54,272 bases of DNA from Bacteroidales bacterium. Its GTDB lineage: Bacteria > Bacteroidota > Bacteroidia > Bacteroidales > Muribaculaceae. Every line of letters starts with the position of its first letter. Within the stretch, counting starts at the first letter, position 1. Below are positions 8,333 to 17,068 of the stretch, in pieces. Location: NCBI GenBank assembly GCA_030524805.1, contig JAUNFY010000012.1, forward strand, positions 1 to 54,272. Reading direction: 5' to 3'. Made by a program: the position numbers and the translations under genes. The notes beneath the pieces are model-generated. The model was given only the letters and a program-made list of their open reading frames with translations. It made no database searches and was not told the origin of the DNA.

Positions 8333-8857
8333 ATGAAACCGAGAATTTCCGGCCTTTTGACGAGATGGCGCCATACCTTGGGGTATGGCGTTCATTCTCC
8401 TTTGGCCTACCGGATAGTGAAGGAGTGCATACGGCCCGACGAGCTGTATGCCTTCTATGCCGACTCGCGCATAGATTCCACGTTTGCCGCCGACCGGCTG
8501 CGCCGCAAAAGCATGCGTATGCTCGTGCGCCTGATCCATCAGTTGCGTCCGCAGGGTGTGTGGATTGCGCAGCGCGATAAGGAAGTGGCCGGGATGCTCA
8601 GGGAGATATTCCCTGATCTGCCGGTGGCGGCCGGAGGAAAATGTCCGGAAATATCCGATTTCATCGTGAATTTCGGTGGTGGGGACCCGATGTCGGCATG
8701 GCGTGGAGCGGCCGGGAACACCGACCTGACGATGGCCGATTTCGGGGAGAAGGAAAGGAAGGAGATAGCGGATGCCACGCTCGTGATGGAAGGAAGCGGA
8801 TATGCCATATATGCGAGGCGTGCCGGAATGATGCGCGTGGAATATCAGCTGCTGTGA
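8333..8857 (+). CDS. Methyltransferase-like protein lacking the SAM loop
   Basis: The protein has 174 residues from ATG 8333. The N-terminus (R-H-T-L-G-Y-G-V-H-S-P-L-A-Y-R-I-V) closely resembles a Bacteroidetes family annotated as class I SAM-dependent methyltransferases. Where the glycine-rich SAM loop should follow, the sequence reads Q-L-R-P-Q-G-V-W-I-A-Q-R-D-K, with no G-x-G-x-G. The protein is also shorter than the homologues I recall. It may be a decayed enzyme, a non-catalytic paralogue or a diverged form. It sits 23 bp after the YfhO gene in the same direction. A longer in-frame extension upstream (to 8066) would overlap YfhO and is not credible. Confidence 0.6.
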   Translation: MKPRISGLLTRWRHTLGYGVHSPLAYRIVKECIRPDELYAFYADSRIDSTFAADRLRRKSMRMLVRLIHQLRPQGVWIAQRDKEVAGMLREIFPDLPVAAGGKCPEISDFIVNFGGGDPMSAWRGAAGNTDLTMADFGEKERKEIADATLVMEGSGYAIYARRAGMMRVEYQLL

Positions 8858-8884
8858 CCATGAGGTGTGTATTTCAATCGTAGG

Positions 8885-8947
8885 GAAGCGACATTTGGAT
8901 GAATGGAAGCAGCATATAGAAGAGAGTAAGCGACATGGAGATGAGCA
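8885..8947 (+). repeat. Three 21-bp tandem units running into the xerD start
   Basis: Degenerate units start at 8885, 8906 and 8927, exactly 21 bp apart, each of the form (G/T)AAGC-(G/A)-(A/G)-CAT followed by a purine-rich tail. The third unit contains the xerD start codon at 8935. Confidence 0.65.
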
Positions 8948-9840
8948 TAAGGGAATATGAGTCGTATCTGACGCTTGAGCGGGGCATGGCCGACAACACG
9001 CGCGAGGCATACGTGTCGGACGCGTGCCGACTGATGGAATTTCTCGATGAAAAGGGGATAAAACTGGAGGATGCCACGGAGGAAAACCTTCATGAATTTC
9101 TCTGCACGCTGCGCGATCTCGGCATCGGTCCGCGGAGTCAGGCAAGGGTTCTGTCGGGGGTGAAAAGCTATTTCAAATTTCTGAAATTATCCGGTTTCAT
9201 CGGGCAAAATCCCACCGACCTGTTGGAATCGCCGAGGCTCGGGCGGTATCTGCCCGAGGTGCTGAGCATTCAGGAGATAGACAACATGATAGGATGTATC
9301 GACGACGCCAAGGAAGAATCGTTGCGCAACCATGCCATCATCGAGACGCTCTACGGGAGCGGTCTGCGGGTGTCGGAACTGACCGACGCGCGGCTCTCGC
9401 GCATCAATATGGAGGATGGCTATATGATAGTGGAAGGAAAGGGAAGCAAGCAGCGGATCGTGCCGGTGTCGCCGACTGCCCTCTCCCTCATCAAGGAATA
9501 TCTGCCTCAGAGGGCCCGGCTCAATATCAAGCCCGATTCGCAAGACATACTGTTTCTTAACCGCCGCGGCTGCAAGATGACGCGGGTGATGGTGTTCTAC
9601 ATCATCAGGGATCTCGCGGCTGCCGCCGGGATATTGAAGAAAGTGTCGCCGCACACATTGCGCCATTCCTTCGCTACTCATCTGCTCGAAGGGGGAGCGT
9701 CGTTGCGCGTCATTCAGGAACTGCTTGGTCACGAGTCGTTGGAAACCACGGAGATATACGTGCATCTCGACCGCTCGCGCCTGCGCGAGGAATTGCTCTC
9801 ACACCATCCGCATTACCGCCACCGCGAGGGAAAGATGTAG
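8935..9840 (+). CDS. xerD: Tyrosine recombinase XerD
   Basis: This 301-residue recombinase resolves chromosome dimers at dif together with XerC. Residues 1-100 form the SAM-like core-binding domain (I-R-E-Y-E-S-Y-L-T-L-E-R-G). The catalytic domain shows the full tyrosine-recombinase set: Arg145 in G-S-G-L-R-V-S-E-L, His240 and Arg243 in H-T-L-R-H-S-F-A-T-H, His266 in L-L-G-H-E-S-L, and nucleophile Tyr275 in T-E-I-Y-V-H. Length and context match a housekeeping XerD rather than an integrase: no attachment sites, excisionase or phage genes are visible. The start at 8935 is supported by the N-terminal family pattern. A single-gene transcript is possible. Confidence 0.9.
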   Translation: MEMSIREYESYLTLERGMADNTREAYVSDACRLMEFLDEKGIKLEDATEENLHEFLCTLRDLGIGPRSQARVLSGVKSYFKFLKLSGFIGQNPTDLLESPRLGRYLPEVLSIQEIDNMIGCIDDAKEESLRNHAIIETLYGSGLRVSELTDARLSRINMEDGYMIVEGKGSKQRIVPVSPTALSLIKEYLPQRARLNIKPDSQDILFLNRRGCKMTRVMVFYIIRDLAAAAGILKKVSPHTLRHSFATHLLEGGASLRVIQELLGHESLETTEIYVHLDRSRLREELLSHHPHYRHREGKM

Positions 9841-10007
9841 CCGGCCGATACATTTGCGTGTCTTGATTGTTGTAGTTCATATCCGTGCGGTGATAAAAAC
9901 GATATCCGGCAAGGACGATGATATCAGGCAATGACCGATATCAAGAATGATATCAAGAAAGAAAAACTATATCAAGTAAGGAACTATATACACTATATCA
10001 AGATATT
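9841..10007 (+). repeat. GATATCAAG repeat cluster in the leader of the DUF389 gene
   Basis: Six degenerate copies of (G/T)ATATC-A-A-G-N-A-A-G start at 9901, 9920, 9937, 9949, 9968 and 9994; the last ends 5 bp before the start codon at 10008. GATATC itself is palindromic. No TAnnTTTG promoter or other gene was found in this 167-bp gap. Confidence 0.7.
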
Positions 10008-11381
10008 ATGGACGGCAACAAGAATTTCTGGAACAAGGTAAAGACATTTTCGGAAAGTTATTTCACATTCTCGGGTTTTCTGATACCGCAGGAAGAGGCC
10101 GAGCAGGCCATCCGCGACGGTGTGTCGTTCAAGGGTACCAATCTGCTTATCCTTGTGCTTGCCATCTTCATCGCCTCGCTTGGCCTGAATACCAACTCCA
10201 CGGCCGTGATAATAGGCGCGATGCTGATATCGCCGCTGATGGGTCCTATCATCGGCATCGGGCTCGGCATCGGGGTGACCGACTTCCAGCTGCTGAAGCA
10301 TTCCACTCGCAACCTGCTTGTGGCAGCCGTTTTCGCCATGCTCACATCGGCCATCTATTTCCTTATCTCGCCGGTGTCGGAAGGGCATAGCGAGCTTCTC
10401 GCGCGCACCACTCCGACAATCTACGACGTGCTGATAGGTTTCTTCGGCGGGGGCGCCGGAATAGTGGCAATATGTTCGCGGAGCAAGGGCAACGTGATAC
10501 CGGGCGTGGCGATCGCTACCGCCCTCATGCCACCACTCTGCACGGCCGGCTACGGGCTCGCGACGCTGCAGATGAGATATTTCCTGGGCGCCACCTATCT
10601 TTTCCTCATAAACTCGATATTCATAGGAATCGCCACCTTTGTGGGTGTGAAACTTTTCAAGTTCAAGCCGGTGGTGACCACCGACCCTCAGCGCGCCAAG
10701 CGGATAAGACGTCTTGTCTACACGCTCGCGATACTGACCTTGATACCCTCGATATATCTCACCTACAACATGCTGCGGCAATCGAAGTTTGAGATCGACG
10801 CGTCGCAGTTTATCAACGGCGAATGCCAATGGCCCGACACGCATGTGCTTTCGACCGACATCAAGTGGCAGCGCCATAAGCGCGAGATCGACATCACGCT
10901 CATAGGACGGGCGATGCCACAGGACTCGCTTCACCTCGCGCTCACTTCGCAGCTGCGGTTTTACGGACTTGAGGGCACCACTCTCAAGATTATCCAGGGC
11001 GGGAGCCAACTGGGTTCGGCGTCAGTAGGCGATGCTTCGATAAAGGATATCTTCCAGATAAGCCAGGCTGCGCTGCAGGAGAAGCAGGAGAAGATAGACT
11101 CGCTCGGGGAGTTGCTGAAAGATTACCATCAGGAATTGTCGGGAGCCGTCACGGTGAGTCCGGAGCTGAAGGTAGTGTTTCCGTGGGTTGAGAGCATCGC
11201 GGTCACGCGGTCGGTGGTGGCATCGCCCGAGACGGGAGCGGCCGACACGCTCAACCTCGCCCTGGTGTATGTGGGCAAGCACGGCATGACGGCAGCCGAA
11301 AAAACGAAGCTGACCGAATATCTGAAGGCCCGCCTCAACCTGAAGCAAATCAGGGCCGTCTCGCTCGACGCCCCCCTCTGA
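10008..11381 (+). CDS. DUF389 family membrane protein
   Basis: This 457-residue protein matches the DUF389 / TIGR00341-like uncharacterised hydrophobic domain family. Residues about 20-260 hold six or so TM helices, with the family pattern G-L-N-T-N-S-T-A-V-I-I-G-A-M-L-I-S-P-L-M-G-P near residue 60 and a later G-N-V-I-P-G-V-A-I-A-T-A-L-M-P-P. The remaining ~200 residues are hydrophilic, with a coiled-coil-like stretch near residues 350-375. It lies alone between xerD and the ATPase pair, behind a repeat-rich leader. Function is unknown for the family; an inner-membrane location is clear. Confidence in the family is high. Confidence 0.85.
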   Translation: MDGNKNFWNKVKTFSESYFTFSGFLIPQEEAEQAIRDGVSFKGTNLLILVLAIFIASLGLNTNSTAVIIGAMLISPLMGPIIGIGLGIGVTDFQLLKHSTRNLLVAAVFAMLTSAIYFLISPVSEGHSELLARTTPTIYDVLIGFFGGGAGIVAICSRSKGNVIPGVAIATALMPPLCTAGYGLATLQMRYFLGATYLFLINSIFIGIATFVGVKLFKFKPVVTTDPQRAKRIRRLVYTLAILTLIPSIYLTYNMLRQSKFEIDASQFINGECQWPDTHVLSTDIKWQRHKREIDITLIGRAMPQDSLHLALTSQLRFYGLEGTTLKIIQGGSQLGSASVGDASIKDIFQISQAALQEKQEKIDSLGELLKDYHQELSGAVTVSPELKVVFPWVESIAVTRSVVASPETGAADTLNLALVYVGKHGMTAAEKTKLTEYLKARLNLKQIRAVSLDAPL

Positions 11382-11425
11382 TTCCGCCCCGGACCGTATT
11401 TTTGCGGGCATCATAAGTGAAAATA

Positions 11426-11457
11426 ATTGCATAGCAGGATTTTTTTAATTACATTTG
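11426..11457 (+). promoter_or_regulatory. Bacteroidetes-type promoter of the ATPase pair
   Basis: ATTG at 11426-11429, a 20-bp spacer and TACATTTG at 11450-11457 match the -33/-7 consensus. This supports ATG 11481 as the true start, because an upstream TTG at 11427 would lie inside the promoter. Confidence 0.7.
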
Positions 11458-11480
11458 CGTCTGATTTAACTGAACGAGCG

Positions 11481-12644
11481 ATGAGAGAATATTTGAAAAT
11501 TGAAAATTTCGGCCCGGTGCGATCGGCTGAAATTAATGAAATAAAACCATTTACCGTCATCATAGGAAAATCGGCAACCGGCAAAAGCACTATAATGAAG
11601 GTGGTGGCTCTCATGCGTTATCTCTATAAGCTTGCCAACATCCGGTCTTATTTCCATCTTTCCAATATCAAGCGTTCGCCTTTCAAGATAGACTTCAATG
11701 GCCTGATGCGCAAAAACGGCCTCTGGAGCATGCTTGAGCCATCTACAAGAATAGTCTATACGGTTTCTTTCGACAATGGCCACAGTTACACATTGGAGTA
11801 TAATCAGAAGCTGAAATCAATCCCTGATGTAAATGTGGAGGATCTGGTGTTTCTGAAAGGGGCATTCGTTTCGGAAAATAGAAATGCCATCTCCTCATGG
11901 CTCGGAAGCGGAATCGACCGCAGCGGCATGGGGCTTGGCTTCTATTTCGATGAAACACTGAATCTTTTCAGGCAGGCCACGGAAAGCGTCAAGGAGTGCG
12001 ATATTCCGTATCTCGACATCAGGATGTCGGTGTCGAAATCGTCCAATTCCTTCCGTCAGTATATACTGTCGCCCCACGGCGACAACCGTAAGTCGTTCAG
12101 GTTGAAAGAGGCGTCGAGCGGCATGAAATCTTCCATTCCTCTTGAGGTTATAGTAGACTATATGGCAAGGAACTTCAACTTCAAGGATGCCTATAACCGC
12201 TCGGTGTTCGACTATCTCCTGACTGCCGACCGGCTTCAGGATTACACTCCCGCTGAAAATTTCGCGGGCTTCATCCCGATTGTGTCGGTACATGTAGAGG
12301 AGCCTGAATTGAGTCTTGACCCTGAGACGCAGATAACGATGCAGGCTCACATCACCGACACTTTGTTCCACCGATGCGCTCCCGACAGGAAGTGCATGCT
12401 GATGTATGCCACCCATAGCCCTTATCTGGCCAATCATATCAATCTGCTCATGGCCGAGTGGGAAAAAGATAAGTCGAAAGGTATCGATCCGGATATTGTG
12501 GATGTGCTGATCACGTCGGCCGATGGCTCGCTCCATTCGGCAATAGTGTATGACAACAGCAACCGGAAAGTTGTCAATTCCGAATTCCTGGCAAAAGAAA
12601 TCCAGTCGATGTATTCCGATTATTATTCTCTCCGAAATGATTGA
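11481..12644 (+). CDS. AAA/ABC-type ATPase, OLD/AAA_21-like, of a two-gene module
   Basis: This 387-residue protein is an SMC/ABC-like ATPase of the AAA_15/AAA_21 type. Walker A is G-K-S-A-T-G-K-S-T at residues 29-37. An ABC-like signature A-S-S-G-M-K-S is at 211-217, Walker B with tandem Glu (V-H-V-E-E-P-E-L-S-L-D-P) starts near 270, and the H-loop A-T-H-S-P-Y-L is at 310-316. No TOPRIM or helicase domain is fused. Such ATPases are often the sensor or engine of phage-defence modules. It has its own promoter and overlaps the next gene by 8 bp, so the two products are probably made together. Base composition is AT-richer than the flanking genes, suggesting acquisition. ATPase activity is well supported; defence is inference. 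Confidence 0.8.
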   Translation: MREYLKIENFGPVRSAEINEIKPFTVIIGKSATGKSTIMKVVALMRYLYKLANIRSYFHLSNIKRSPFKIDFNGLMRKNGLWSMLEPSTRIVYTVSFDNGHSYTLEYNQKLKSIPDVNVEDLVFLKGAFVSENRNAISSWLGSGIDRSGMGLGFYFDETLNLFRQATESVKECDIPYLDIRMSVSKSSNSFRQYILSPHGDNRKSFRLKEASSGMKSSIPLEVIVDYMARNFNFKDAYNRSVFDYLLTADRLQDYTPAENFAGFIPIVSVHVEEPELSLDPETQITMQAHITDTLFHRCAPDRKCMLMYATHSPYLANHINLLMAEWEKDKSKGIDPDIVDVLITSADGSLHSAIVYDNSNRKVVNSEFLAKEIQSMYSDYYSLRND

Positions 12645-13254
12645 TTTCCATCAACTCATCGTTTCCGCAGTGCATCCGGTCCGAGTGATGGATCCGGCAA
12701 GATATCTGCAAGGTTGCATTGTGGAGAGCAGCGACTCCGCCATGGAGGTCAAGGATCTGCCGGAAATAATAACGGCACCGGGCGAAGGGTGCGGAGTGTT
12801 TGACAATCCCCGGCAATCGGAAATTGTCTTTTTCAACATCGACACGGCGCTCAGAACCGCCCCGCGCAAGTTAAACAGTCTGCCGTCGGCTTGCGATTTC
12901 ATAGCAGTCGATACGGCTTCCGGCGAATTCATGATAGCGGAACTTACTGAATCGAAAACCAGATCGCTTACAGGTGATGGCCGGAATAGTGAAGGGAAAA
13001 TCTCAAAGTCGAAAAGACAATTGTGCAACACAATCGACATCATCAACAAGACAGGGTTTATTTACGAGCCATCAAGGAAATCAGCGATTTTCTTCTTTAA
13101 GGAGACCGACTATACACCCGACCCGGCTGCAGTGATGATGCAGGCGATGAATCAAATGCCGGTGTGGAGAGTGGTCACACATCATGAAGATGCCGGTTAC
13201 GCCGGGTGGACATTTTATTCCCACCCATATCCTTTTCCCTACCGATTGCAATGA
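12637..13254 (+). CDS. Partner of the ATPase, possible PD-(D/E)XK-like protein
   Basis: This 205-residue protein is not a named family that I recognise. ATG 12637 is chosen because it overlaps the ATPase stop by 8 bp and no better start exists; an earlier in-frame start would overlap more. The central part resembles a restriction-endonuclease-like core: Asp87 in A-C-D-F-I-A-V, then a strand ending M-I-A-E-L-T-E-S-K with Glu102, and a helix with R-Q-L-C-N-T-I containing Gln128. In a canonical core the residue two after Glu would be Lys; here it is Thr104, with Lys107 nearby. It could therefore be an inactive or altered nuclease, or a structural partner. It is AT-rich like the ATPase. Confidence 0.5.
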   Translation: MIDFHQLIVSAVHPVRVMDPARYLQGCIVESSDSAMEVKDLPEIITAPGEGCGVFDNPRQSEIVFFNIDTALRTAPRKLNSLPSACDFIAVDTASGEFMIAELTESKTRSLTGDGRNSEGKISKSKRQLCNTIDIINKTGFIYEPSRKSAIFFFKETDYTPDPAAVMMQAMNQMPVWRVVTHHEDAGYAGWTFYSHPYPFPYRLQ

Positions 13255-13290
13255 TGCGGGCTGCAAAAAATTAAACAACGTCGGATTATT

Positions 13291-13321
13291 TTTGGAATGT
13301 GTGAATAATTTATTAACTTTG
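13291..13321 (+). promoter_or_regulatory. Consensus Bacteroidetes promoter of the S24 regulator
   Basis: TTTG at 13291-13294, a 19-bp spacer and TAACTTTG at 13314-13321 form the best -33/-7 match in the window. The start codon follows at 13350, giving a leader of about 25 nt. Confidence 0.85.
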
Positions 13322-13349
13322 CACAATAAATGATAAACAATCGTTTTTT

Positions 13350-14021
13350 ATGGCATCGAATAATTATGACACAGAAACCGTAAAAGGACGTTTATTGACC
13401 TATCTGAAACATAAACGCATCACGCAGGCGGAATTCTGCAAGGCTGTTGGAGTGGCGTCGACCTACATCAACGTGATACGTAAGTCGATACCATCCGACA
13501 AGGTCAACAGGATAGTGAGTCTTTATCCAGACCTTAACCGCGACTGGCTGCTCTATGGCGAGGGTGAGATGCTGACAACCGACCGCCCCGACCCCAAGGA
13601 GCTGCTGCACAGCGCCGGCTATCTCGTGCCGCTCCTTCCGGTGAACGCTTTCGCGGGCAACATCTCGGCCTGGTCGGAGACGATTCTCGACAGGGACTGC
13701 GAGAAGGTGGTGAGCCCGATAGTGGGAGTGGACTTCGCCATCCGGATATCGGGCGACAGCATGGAGCCGGAGTTCAAGGACGCGTCGCTGATACTGATAA
13801 AGAAAATCGACGACAATTCCTTCATAGCCTGGGGCCATCCGATGATAATCGACACAACCAACGGGGTATTCTTCAAAAACGTCTACCCCTCGGCGCAGGG
13901 CGATAAATTCATCGAGGCGAGGAGCATCAATCCGAAATATCCGCCGCTTACGATACCGCTCGAATCAGTCTATGGACTATACCGGCTTGTCGGCAACCTG
14001 AACACATATTCATCATATTAA
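13350..14021 (+). CDS. HTH and S24 peptidase, LexA/CI-like regulator
   Basis: The protein has 223 residues. The N-terminal ~65 residues form a helix-turn-helix ([20 protein letters not shown]). The C-terminal half is an S24 peptidase fold with nucleophile Ser137 in [10 protein letters not shown] and Lys176 in G-V-F-F-K-N-V, the spacing expected of a LexA/CI dyad. An Ala-Gly pair in V-N-A-F-A-G-N could be the self-cleavage site. Such proteins repress DNA-damage or prophage genes, but similar chromosomal copies are common in Bacteroidales without a prophage. It has its own consensus promoter and follows the ATPase pair by 95 bp; whether it controls that pair is unknown. Confidence 0.82.
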   Translation: MASNNYDTETVKGRLLTYLKHKRITQAEFCKAVGVASTYINVIRKSIPSDKVNRIVSLYPDLNRDWLLYGEGEMLTTDRPDPKELLHSAGYLVPLLPVNAFAGNISAWSETILDRDCEKVVSPIVGVDFAIRISGDSMEPEFKDASLILIKKIDDNSFIAWGHPMIIDTTNGVFFKNVYPSAQGDKFIEARSINPKYPPLTIPLESVYGLYRLVGNLNTYSSY

Positions 14022-14134
14022 GGCGCAGGCATGTTGCAAGGCTCCGATATATTAAAAAATGGAGCGGAGAGCGGCTTGGCAGCCTGACAACAAGCAAAAG
14101 AAAATCAAACAAGGAAAATCATAACAAACAGACA

Positions 14135-16891
14135 ATGGCAGAATATAATCACAAGGAAATCGAGTCCCGCTGGCAGCAGTACTGGCGAGAGAACCGTACG
14201 TTCAAGACAGAAACCGACAGCAGCCGCAAGAAATTCTACGTGCTCGACATGTTTCCCTATCCCTCGGGAGCGGGCCTTCACGTAGGCCACCCGCTGGGCT
14301 ACATCGCGAGCGACATCTATGCCCGCTACAAGCGTCAGCAGGGCTTCAACGTGCTTCACCCGATGGGCTACGACGCCTACGGACTGCCCGCCGAGCAGTA
14401 TGCCATCCAGACCGGCCAGCATCCGGAAAAGACCACCAACGACAACATAGCGCGCTACCGCGCCCAGCTCGACAAGATCGGCTTCTCGTTTGACTGGGAC
14501 CGCGAGGTGCGCACGTGCGACCCGAAATATTACAAATGGACGCAATGGGCGTTCATGCAGATGTTTAACAGCTACTACGACAACAAGGCAGGCAAGGCCC
14601 GCCCGATAGCCGAGCTCATCGCTCACCTCGAGGCCAACGGCACCGAAGGACTCGACGCAGCCGAGACCAATCATCTGGAGCTGACCGCCGCGCAGTGGAA
14701 CGCCATGAGCGAGCGCGAGCAGCGCGAGACGCTGATGAACTGGCGCATAGCTTTCCAGGGCGAGACGATGGTGAACTGGTGTCCGGAACTGGGCACGGTG
14801 CTTGCCAACGACGAAGTGTCGGAAGGCCTGAGCGTGCGCGGCGGCTACCCTGTGGAGCAGAAACTGATGCGGCAGTGGTGTCTGCGCGTGTCGGCCTACG
14901 CTCCGCGTCTGCTCGACGACCTCGACATGCTCAACTGGAGCGACTCGCTCAAGGAAACTCAGCGCAACTGGATAGGACGCAGCGAGGGCGCCGAGATGAA
15001 ATTCCCGGTGAAGGATTCCGACCTCGAGCTTGAGATCTTCACCACCCGCGCCGACACCATCTTCGGAGTGACCTTCATGGTGCTGGCTCCGGAATCGGAA
15101 TATGTGGCGCAGCTCACCACCCCCGCGCAGAAAGAGGCGGTGGAAAACTATCTCAACGAGGTGAAGCACAAGACTGAGCGCGAGCGCCAGATGGATAAGA
15201 AAGTGACCGGAGTGTTTACCGGAAGCTACGCTGTGAACCCGCTGAGCGGCAAGGAGATACCAGTATGGGTGAGCGACTACGTGCTTGCCGGCTACGGCAC
15301 GGGCGCCATCATGGCAGTTCCGGCGCACGATTCGCGCGACTATGCCTTTGCCAAAAAATTCGGCCTCCCCATCATCCCGCTCATCGAGGGCGCCGACGTG
15401 TCGGAAGAAAGTTTTGACGCCAAGGAAGGCATCGTGACCAACTCCTGCGGTCCCGACCTCGACCTCAACGGGCTGACAGTGAAGGAAGCCATAGCCAAGA
15501 CCAAGCAGCATATCTCGGAAAAAGGAATCGGACGCGTGAAGGTGAACTACCGCCTGCGCGACGCCATCTTCTCGCGTCAGCGCTATTGGGGCGAGCCCTT
15601 CCCGGTCTACTACAAAGACGGGGTGGCCTATCTGATGGAGGAGTCGGCGCTCCCGCTCCTGCTACCCGAGGTGAGCAGCTACAAGCCCACCCCCGACGGG
15701 GAGCCGCCGCTCGGACGTGCGGAAAACTGGAAAACGGCCGAAGGATACCCCATCGAGCTCTGCACCATGCCCGGCTTCGCCGGCAGCTCGGCCTACTACC
15801 TGCGATATATGGACCCGCACAACGACAATGCGCTCGTAGGACGTGAGGAAAATGAATACTGGCAGGATGTCGACCTCTATGTGGGAGGCGCCGAACATGC
15901 TACCGGCCACCTCATCTACAGCCGCTTCTGGAATAAATTCCTCTTCGACCTCGACCTCGTGGTGAGTCCGGAACCGTTCAAGAAGCTCGTGAACCAGGGC
16001 ATGATACAGGGTCGCACCAACTTCGTATACCGCGTGAAAGGCACCAATCAGTATGTGAGCAAGGGGCTTGCCGACGGCTACGACGTGATGCCTATCCGCG
16101 TGGATGTCAACATGGTGAGCAACGACGTGCTCGACACCGAGGCCTTCCGCCGGTGGCGTCCCGACTTCGCCGATGCCGAGTTCATCCTGGAAGACGGCAA
16201 ATACATCTGCGGCTATGCAGTGGAGAAAATGTCGAAGTCGATGTTCAACGTGGTGAATCCCGACGACATCGTGGAGCGTTACGGTGCCGACACGCTTCGC
16301 CTCTACGAGATGTTCCTCGGTCCGGTGGAGCAGTCGAAGCCGTGGGACACCAACGGCATCGACGGAGTGAACCGCTTCCTCCGCAAGCTCTGGAACATCT
16401 TCGAGAAGAGAAGCAACGCGGAGCGCGACGCGAAAGAGAAGAAAATCATGCACACGCTCATCAAGAAAGTGAGCCAGGACATAGAGAACTTCTCCTACAA
16501 CACATCGGTGGCGGCCTTCATGATAGCTGTCAACGAGCTCGGAAAACTCGGCTCGGTGAGCTGCGAATCGATGGATGAGTTCGCCCGCCTTCTGGCTCCC
16601 TTCGCCCCTCACATCGCAGAGGAATTCTGGCATGGCCTCGGGCATGAGGGTAGCGTGTCGGCAAGCGAATGGCCGGCATGGAGCGAGGAAGCGCTGAAAG
16701 AAGACAGCGTGAAATATCCGGTGCAGTTCAACGGCAAGATGCGCTACAACATCGAAGTGCCTGCAGGCAGCGACAAAGCCGCGGTGGAAGCCGCCGCTCT
16801 TGCCGATCCGATGGCCGCCAAATGGCTCGAGGGAAAGACCCCGAAGAAGGTGATCGTGGTGCCGGGCCGCATCGTCAACATCGTGATCTGA
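14135..16891 (+). CDS. leuS: Leucyl-tRNA synthetase
   Basis: LeuRS charges tRNA-Leu in the cytoplasm. The protein has 918 residues, in the range of Bacteroidetes LeuRS, which carry an insertion relative to the E. coli enzyme. The HIGH motif appears as H-V-G-H within [14 protein letters not shown] near residue 50. KMSKS is intact at residues 698-702 (E-K-M-S-K-S-M). The CP1 editing domain is present, with the T-T-R-A-D-T-I-F-G motif and [12 protein letters not shown]. The C-terminal domain ends [10 protein letters not shown]. The start at 14135 fits the conserved N-terminus. No TAnnTTTG promoter was seen in the 113 bp upstream. A hairpin at 16935-16970 lies downstream. Confidence 0.97.
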   Translation: MAEYNHKEIESRWQQYWRENRTFKTETDSSRKKFYVLDMFPYPSGAGLHVGHPLGYIASDIYARYKRQQGFNVLHPMGYDAYGLPAEQYAIQTGQHPEKTTNDNIARYRAQLDKIGFSFDWDREVRTCDPKYYKWTQWAFMQMFNSYYDNKAGKARPIAELIAHLEANGTEGLDAAETNHLELTAAQWNAMSEREQRETLMNWRIAFQGETMVNWCPELGTVLANDEVSEGLSVRGGYPVEQKLMRQWCLRVSAYAPRLLDDLDMLNWSDSLKETQRNWIGRSEGAEMKFPVKDSDLELEIFTTRADTIFGVTFMVLAPESEYVAQLTTPAQKEAVENYLNEVKHKTERERQMDKKVTGVFTGSYAVNPLSGKEIPVWVSDYVLAGYGTGAIMAVPAHDSRDYAFAKKFGLPIIPLIEGADVSEESFDAKEGIVTNSCGPDLDLNGLTVKEAIAKTKQHISEKGIGRVKVNYRLRDAIFSRQRYWGEPFPVYYKDGVAYLMEESALPLLLPEVSSYKPTPDGEPPLGRAENWKTAEGYPIELCTMPGFAGSSAYYLRYMDPHNDNALVGREENEYWQDVDLYVGGAEHATGHLIYSRFWNKFLFDLDLVVSPEPFKKLVNQGMIQGRTNFVYRVKGTNQYVSKGLADGYDVMPIRVDVNMVSNDVLDTEAFRRWRPDFADAEFILEDGKYICGYAVEKMSKSMFNVVNPDDIVERYGADTLRLYEMFLGPVEQSKPWDTNGIDGVNRFLRKLWNIFEKRSNAERDAKEKKIMHTLIKKVSQDIENFSYNTSVAAFMIAVNELGKLGSVSCESMDEFARLLAPFAPHIAEEFWHGLGHEGSVSASEWPAWSEEALKEDSVKYPVQFNGKMRYNIEVPAGSDKAAVEAAALADPMAAKWLEGKTPKKVIVVPGRIVNIVI

Positions 16892-16907
16892 AAGCAAAAC
16901 GTAAGTT

Positions 16908-16970
16908 TTCCGCATTGAAGCGGAATGGAATAAAGCAGGGAGCCGGGAATCTTGATTGCCGGCTCTCTGC
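16908..16970 (+). terminator. Two hairpins downstream of leuS
   Basis: TTCCGC at 16908-16913 pairs with GCGGAA at 16920-16925. A stronger 12-bp stem, GCAGGGAGCCGG at 16935-16946 with CCGGCTCTCTGC at 16959-16970 (one G-T wobble), follows. There is no long T-tract, so termination is likely but not certain. Confidence 0.5.
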
Positions 16971-17068
16971 CTGATTAAGTGGCGTGAGGCGCCGTCGGGA
17001 TGGCCTGTCTACAATAAGGGGCGGTCATATTTCGTTAATTGTAAGGTTATAATTGATTAAACAAAAGG

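Noticed and set aside
8935-10007. Integrase with an attachment site or integron-like array after xerD
   Set aside because: XerD is full-length and housekeeping-like. The GATATCAAG words are short, irregular and not attC-like, and no mobile-element genes are nearby.
11481-13254. Known PARIS, Septu or Gabija defence system
   Set aside because: The partner has no TOPRIM/DUF4435, HNH or UvrD-like features, so none of these types fits.
14105-15511. A 468-codon frame antisense to leuS
   Set aside because: Antisense shadow of leuS with compositionally biased translation.
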